A stretch of DNA of 64,000 nt, from assembly GCA_020634935.1 (NCBI GenBank), contig JACKAT010000009.1, positions 82,865 through 146,864 of the forward strand, read 5' to 3'. This DNA is from Anaerolineales bacterium. GTDB lineage: Bacteria; Chloroflexota; Anaerolineae; 4572-78; J111. Positions 61,463-64,000 of this stretch are shown one piece after another. Made by a program: the position numbers and the translations under genes. The stretch's first letter is position 1, and each line of letters opens with the position of its first letter. The notes under the pieces are model-generated. The model did no database searches, had not been told where the DNA came from, and saw only the letters and a program-made list of their open reading frames with translations.

Positions 61463-62401
61463 ATGGCTAATCACAAACGACAAAGTTCTATGCGTTGGCA
61501 TAAGGCTCTACCAGCGCGGCGCACGGTTTTTCTGGCTGCCCTGATCATCATGATGACCGTTTTGGCCGGCTGCACCACCGCCGCGGCCGAAGAGACCAAT
61601 ACGACCGAGGAGACAGAAAGGTCAGAAGCCGAAGTCAGCCAAGTGGCCTTTGACCCGGCCAACTTCATCGACCCGACCTTGAGTACCAACGCATACCATC
61701 CCCTGCGCCCCGGTATGCAGTGGATCAGAGCCGGTACCACCGAAGTCGGTTCCCGCGCGGTGCCGCATCAGATCATCAGCACCATGACCGATGTCAAGCG
61801 CATCATCGATGGCGTGCCGGCCATCGCCATGCTCGATCAATCGACCGATTCCGGTGAGATTTCACAGGTGGGCTTCGACTACTTCGCGCTCGACAAAGAC
61901 GGCAACGTCTGGATTATGGGCGGCTACACCGAAGAATTTGAAGGGGGCGAGTTCACCAACGTCGAGTCGGCGTGGCTGGGAAAGGCCAGAGGCGCAGAGC
62001 CGGGCATCCTGATGCCGGGTAAAGTGACGATGGAGACGCCGCGCTGGTTTATCGGCACGTCCGGGCCGGATGAAGACCCGTCGGTGGCCGAGCCGGTCTC
62101 CGTCGGCATCAGCACCACCGTGGCGTTTGGCGAGTTTCAGAATGTCATTGCCAACCGCGAAGGCGAGATCGAGGCCATTGACAACGAGATCAAATACTAC
62201 GCGCCGGGGGTTGGGGTTGTGCTCAATGTGCCTCAAGGCGATAGCCTGCATCAGGACAGTTTCGAGCTGGTCAACCTGGTTGAGCTGAGCCAGGACGGGT
62301 TGGCCGAGGCCAGCCAGGTGGTGCTTGACCTGGAGGCCCACGCCCGCGAAGTCGCCGCCGAGGTCTATGGGGCTGCCCCCCCGGCGGAGCGTTACCCATG
62401 A
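61463..62401 (+). CDS. lipoprotein of unknown function in an ABC operon
   Basis: 312 residues. Signal peptide with a lipobox (AALIIMMTVLAGC), so Cys is the lipidation site. The mature domain has no family I recognise; it is rich in beta-strand-like segments: HPLRPGMQWIRAGTTEVGS, GFDYFALDKDGNVWIMGGYT and ENEIKYYAPGVGVVLNV-like stretches. GAGG lies 8 nt before this ATG; an in-frame GTG 9 bp earlier is possible. Its stop overlaps the next ATG (ATGA), so it is coupled to the two ABC ATPase genes and may be the substrate-binding or sensing component. Confidence 0.8.
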   Translation: MANHKRQSSMRWHKALPARRTVFLAALIIMMTVLAGCTTAAAEETNTTEETERSEAEVSQVAFDPANFIDPTLSTNAYHPLRPGMQWIRAGTTEVGSRAVPHQIISTMTDVKRIIDGVPAIAMLDQSTDSGEISQVGFDYFALDKDGNVWIMGGYTEEFEGGEFTNVESAWLGKARGAEPGILMPGKVTMETPRWFIGTSGPDEDPSVAEPVSVGISTTVAFGEFQNVIANREGEIEAIDNEIKYYAPGVGVVLNVPQGDSLHQDSFELVNLVELSQDGLAEASQVVLDLEAHAREVAAEVYGAAPPAERYP

Positions 62402-63063
62402 CCGTCCCCCCGGTTGTTCGGCTTACCGAAATTTCCAAGCGGTTTCACTCCGCTGCCGGAACCAGTATCGTGCTGCACAATGTCAACCTTACCCTCGAAC
62501 CGGGCCAGAAGGTTAGCCTGGTCGGGCCGTCGGGCAGCGGCAAATCAACCCTGCTGTCGCTCATCGCCGGTCTCCTGCGGCCCGACAGCGGCACGGTTGA
62601 ATTTGAGGGCGTGTCGCTGGGCAGCCTCAGCGACGACGCGCGGGCCGATCTACGCGCGCGCCGCATTGGCATCGCCCTCCAGTCCGATAATCTTATTCCC
62701 TTCCTCTCCGCGCAAGAGAATGTTGAACTGGCTTTGGGCTTGGGCCGCCCGCCCGCAGGAGCAGCCCAGGCCCGCCACCTGCTTGACCGTATGGGCGTGG
62801 CCCATCGCGCCGGCCACCTGCCGCGCCACCTCTCCGGCGGCGAGGCCCAGCGCGTGGCCCTGGCGGTGGCCCTGGCTAACAACCCGCAGCTACTGCTGGC
62901 CGATGAGATGGTGGCTCAACTGGATGAAAGCACAGCCGGCGCGGTGGTCCACGATGTTTTTGAGACCGATATGACCGTCCTCTTTGTAACCCACAACCCC
63001 GCCCTGGCGAAACGGGCCGATGTGCAGCTTTGCCTGCGCGACCGGCAGGTGGCGCCGCTATGA
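62398..63063 (+). CDS. ABC transporter ATPase 1 (LolD/MacB-like)
   Basis: 221 residues. Walker A GPSGSGKSTLLS, Q-loop ALQSDNLIPFLSAQENV, signature LSGGEAQRVALAVAL, Walker B LLLADEMVAQLDE where ADEPT is usual (Glu kept, next residues M-V), H-loop VLFVTHNPALA. Belongs to the lipoprotein/macrolide-exporter (LolD, MacB, FtsE-like) ATPases. ATGA overlap with both neighbours. No permease gene is encoded in the remaining window. Confidence 0.92.
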   Translation: MTVPPVVRLTEISKRFHSAAGTSIVLHNVNLTLEPGQKVSLVGPSGSGKSTLLSLIAGLLRPDSGTVEFEGVSLGSLSDDARADLRARRIGIALQSDNLIPFLSAQENVELALGLGRPPAGAAQARHLLDRMGVAHRAGHLPRHLSGGEAQRVALAVALANNPQLLLADEMVAQLDESTAGAVVHDVFETDMTVLFVTHNPALAKRADVQLCLRDRQVAPL

Positions 63064-63740
63064 GCCACCTGAATACGATCCGCGTTACCGGCCTGGTGGT
63101 TGAACACTCCACCGCGACCGGGCCGCTGCGCGTTTTGGACTGCTCGGAGTTTGCCATCGCCGGAGGATCGAGCCTGGCCATTATGGGGCCGAGCGGCTGC
63201 GGCAAATCGACGCTTTTAAGTGTGCTGGCCGGATTAGCTACGCCAACCGCCGGTCGCGTGACCGTCGGGACAACGGAACTCACCGCGCTGTCCGAGTCGG
63301 AGCGGGTTGCCTTCCGCAAAAATGCCATAGGGGTGGTTTACCAGGCCGACAACCTGCTGCCGTTTCTAACCGTCGCCGAGAATATTCGCCTGCAACTGGC
63401 CCTATGCGGCCACACCGCCAACGCCGAGCGCCAAACCGCCGACCTGCTCGACCGCCTGGGGCTGAGCAACCTGGGCGAGCGCCTGCCCGACCAGCTCTCC
63501 GGCGGTCAACGCCAGCGGGTAGCCATCGCCCGGGCCATCGTCCATCAACCCGCCGTGATCCTGGCCGACGAGCCGACCGGCGCGCTCGACCAGGCGAGCG
63601 CGGCGGCTGTCGTTCAACTGCTGCTTGAAGCCCATCACCATATTCAATCGACCCTGGTCGTTGTCACCCACGATCCAGCCGTTGCCGCCCAGATGGAACG
63701 ACTGGTCTTACTGCGGGCTGGGGCTGTGGTTTATCATTAG
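63060..63740 (+). CDS. ABC transporter ATPase 2 (LolD/MacB-like)
   Basis: 226 residues. Walker A GPSGCGKSTLLSVLAGLA, Q-loop VYQADNLLPFLTVAENI, signature LSGGQRQRVAIARAI, Walker B ILADEPTGALDQ, H-loop VVVTHDPAVAAQ. Full canonical motif set. Two ATPase genes in tandem suggest a heterodimeric motor, or two pumps sharing one lipoprotein. The conserved frame starts at ATG overlapping the preceding stop; a 30-bp longer frame is open but inside the upstream gene. Confidence 0.92.
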   Translation: MSHLNTIRVTGLVVEHSTATGPLRVLDCSEFAIAGGSSLAIMGPSGCGKSTLLSVLAGLATPTAGRVTVGTTELTALSESERVAFRKNAIGVVYQADNLLPFLTVAENIRLQLALCGHTANAERQTADLLDRLGLSNLGERLPDQLSGGQRQRVAIARAIVHQPAVILADEPTGALDQASAAAVVQLLLEAHHHIQSTLVVVTHDPAVAAQMERLVLLRAGAVVYH

Positions 63741-63960
63741 TAACTGGTAATTGGTAATTAGAGATTGAATAACCAATTACCAATTACGGCTCTCCAAAAC
63801 AGGAGAGTTATTTAATTTCTATTCGTAACTACTCAGCCACAAGGCTACTTGGCGTAAATGAAGGCTGAGGCTAAGGCGAAGGCTAAGAAAAAAGCAAAGA
63901 AAACGCGCCAATTTCTTGAGAGTCAGATAGTCTCAACTGAGACGACAACGGCAATGGAAA
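63741..63960. repeat. heptamer hairpin and GTCTCA-TGAGAC tract
   Basis: TAACTGG, TAATTGG, TAATTAG heptamers and their complement form a hairpin (TAATTGGTAATT / AATTACCAATTA, 63747-63786) 6 bp after the ABC gene. 63918-63960 repeats the GTCAGATAGTCTCA-n2-TGAGACGACA tract seen at 25.5 kb. 63787-63917 is AT-rich, with GAGGCTAAGGC-type 6-nt repeats; no gene. Confidence 0.65.
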
Positions 63961-64000
63961 TCTAAATAGTTTTCAACTCTAAGTTGTTACATTAATTTAG

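Overview
The window looks like a chromosomal segment of a Chloroflexota bacterium (Anaerolineae or Ardenticatenia type). This is inferred from gene content, not from a marker gene. The clues are a PA14 surface protein with a Thr/Pro-rich tail, a very large BTAD-kinase-ATPase-TPR regulator, a PAC2 protein, bactofilin, AcuC, an EAD-TIR protein, moderate GC content, and spacers packed with short palindromic elements. No rRNA, complete tRNA, prophage, transposase or CRISPR array was seen. Chromosomal housekeeping genes (mutS2, cvpA, comEA, rpe, cysE-cysK, ndh-2) alternate with accessory loci.

Layout. 1-1.0 kb: repeats only, including two tandem arrays. 1.0-5.6 kb: a membrane-anchored PA14 protein, a YihY membrane protein and an EAD-TIR candidate immune effector. 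5.8-13.4 kb: PAC2, mutS2-cvpA, bactofilin, a secreted LysM/beta-lactamase-fold hydrolase and ComEA. 13.6-21.3 kb: a phosphoribosyltransferase, a sugar epimerase and a leftward exopolysaccharide operon (glycosyltransferase, two Wzz-like proteins, BY-kinase-like ATPase, CpsB phosphatase, nucleotidyltransferase). 21.4-27.2 kb: a decayed PIN toxin-antitoxin pair, rpe, a SIMPL protein, AcuC deacetylase and a YtcJ-type amidohydrolase. 28.1-37.2 kb: a probable lipid-type biosynthetic cluster (UbiA prenyltransferase, PEP-synthase/Rph-like phosphotransferase, DUF3419/BtaA-like, polyprenol or diacylglycerol kinase, GNAT, AMP-ligase), interrupted by a fused MntA-HepT toxin-antitoxin gene. 37.2-44.6 kb: NDH-2 behind two Rex-like boxes, an (alpha/alpha)6 glycosidase, an ATPase-winged-helix fusion, a 31-residue membrane peptide, a hydrolase, an ICMT-like enzyme and DUF1992. 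44.7-48.2 kb: a large choice-of-anchor/phytase-like secreted protein behind an 11-bp Pho-like repeat. 48.6-54.0 kb: a YdcF-like protein and a leftward sulfur/amine operon (cysE, cysK, PLP decarboxylase, PIG-L deacetylase). 54.5-59.2 kb: the giant regulator. 60-60.6 kb: a BrnT-type toxin-antitoxin pair. 61-63.7 kb: a lipoprotein with two ABC ATPases.

The most unusual property is the repeat landscape of the spacers. Palindromic elements are built like nested dolls: conserved outer inverted repeats enclose interchangeable inner palindromes. Degenerate heptamer-phased repeats occur in many spacers, in two linkers inside one gene, and over one stop codon. Three sequence-unrelated tandem arrays share an exact 41-bp period. 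The most interesting protein-level candidates are the lipid cluster, the EAD-TIR protein, the fused MntA-HepT, the BTAD-kinase-ATPase-TPR regulator and the ATPase-winged-helix fusion. All functions are inferred from motifs read by eye. No database search was possible.
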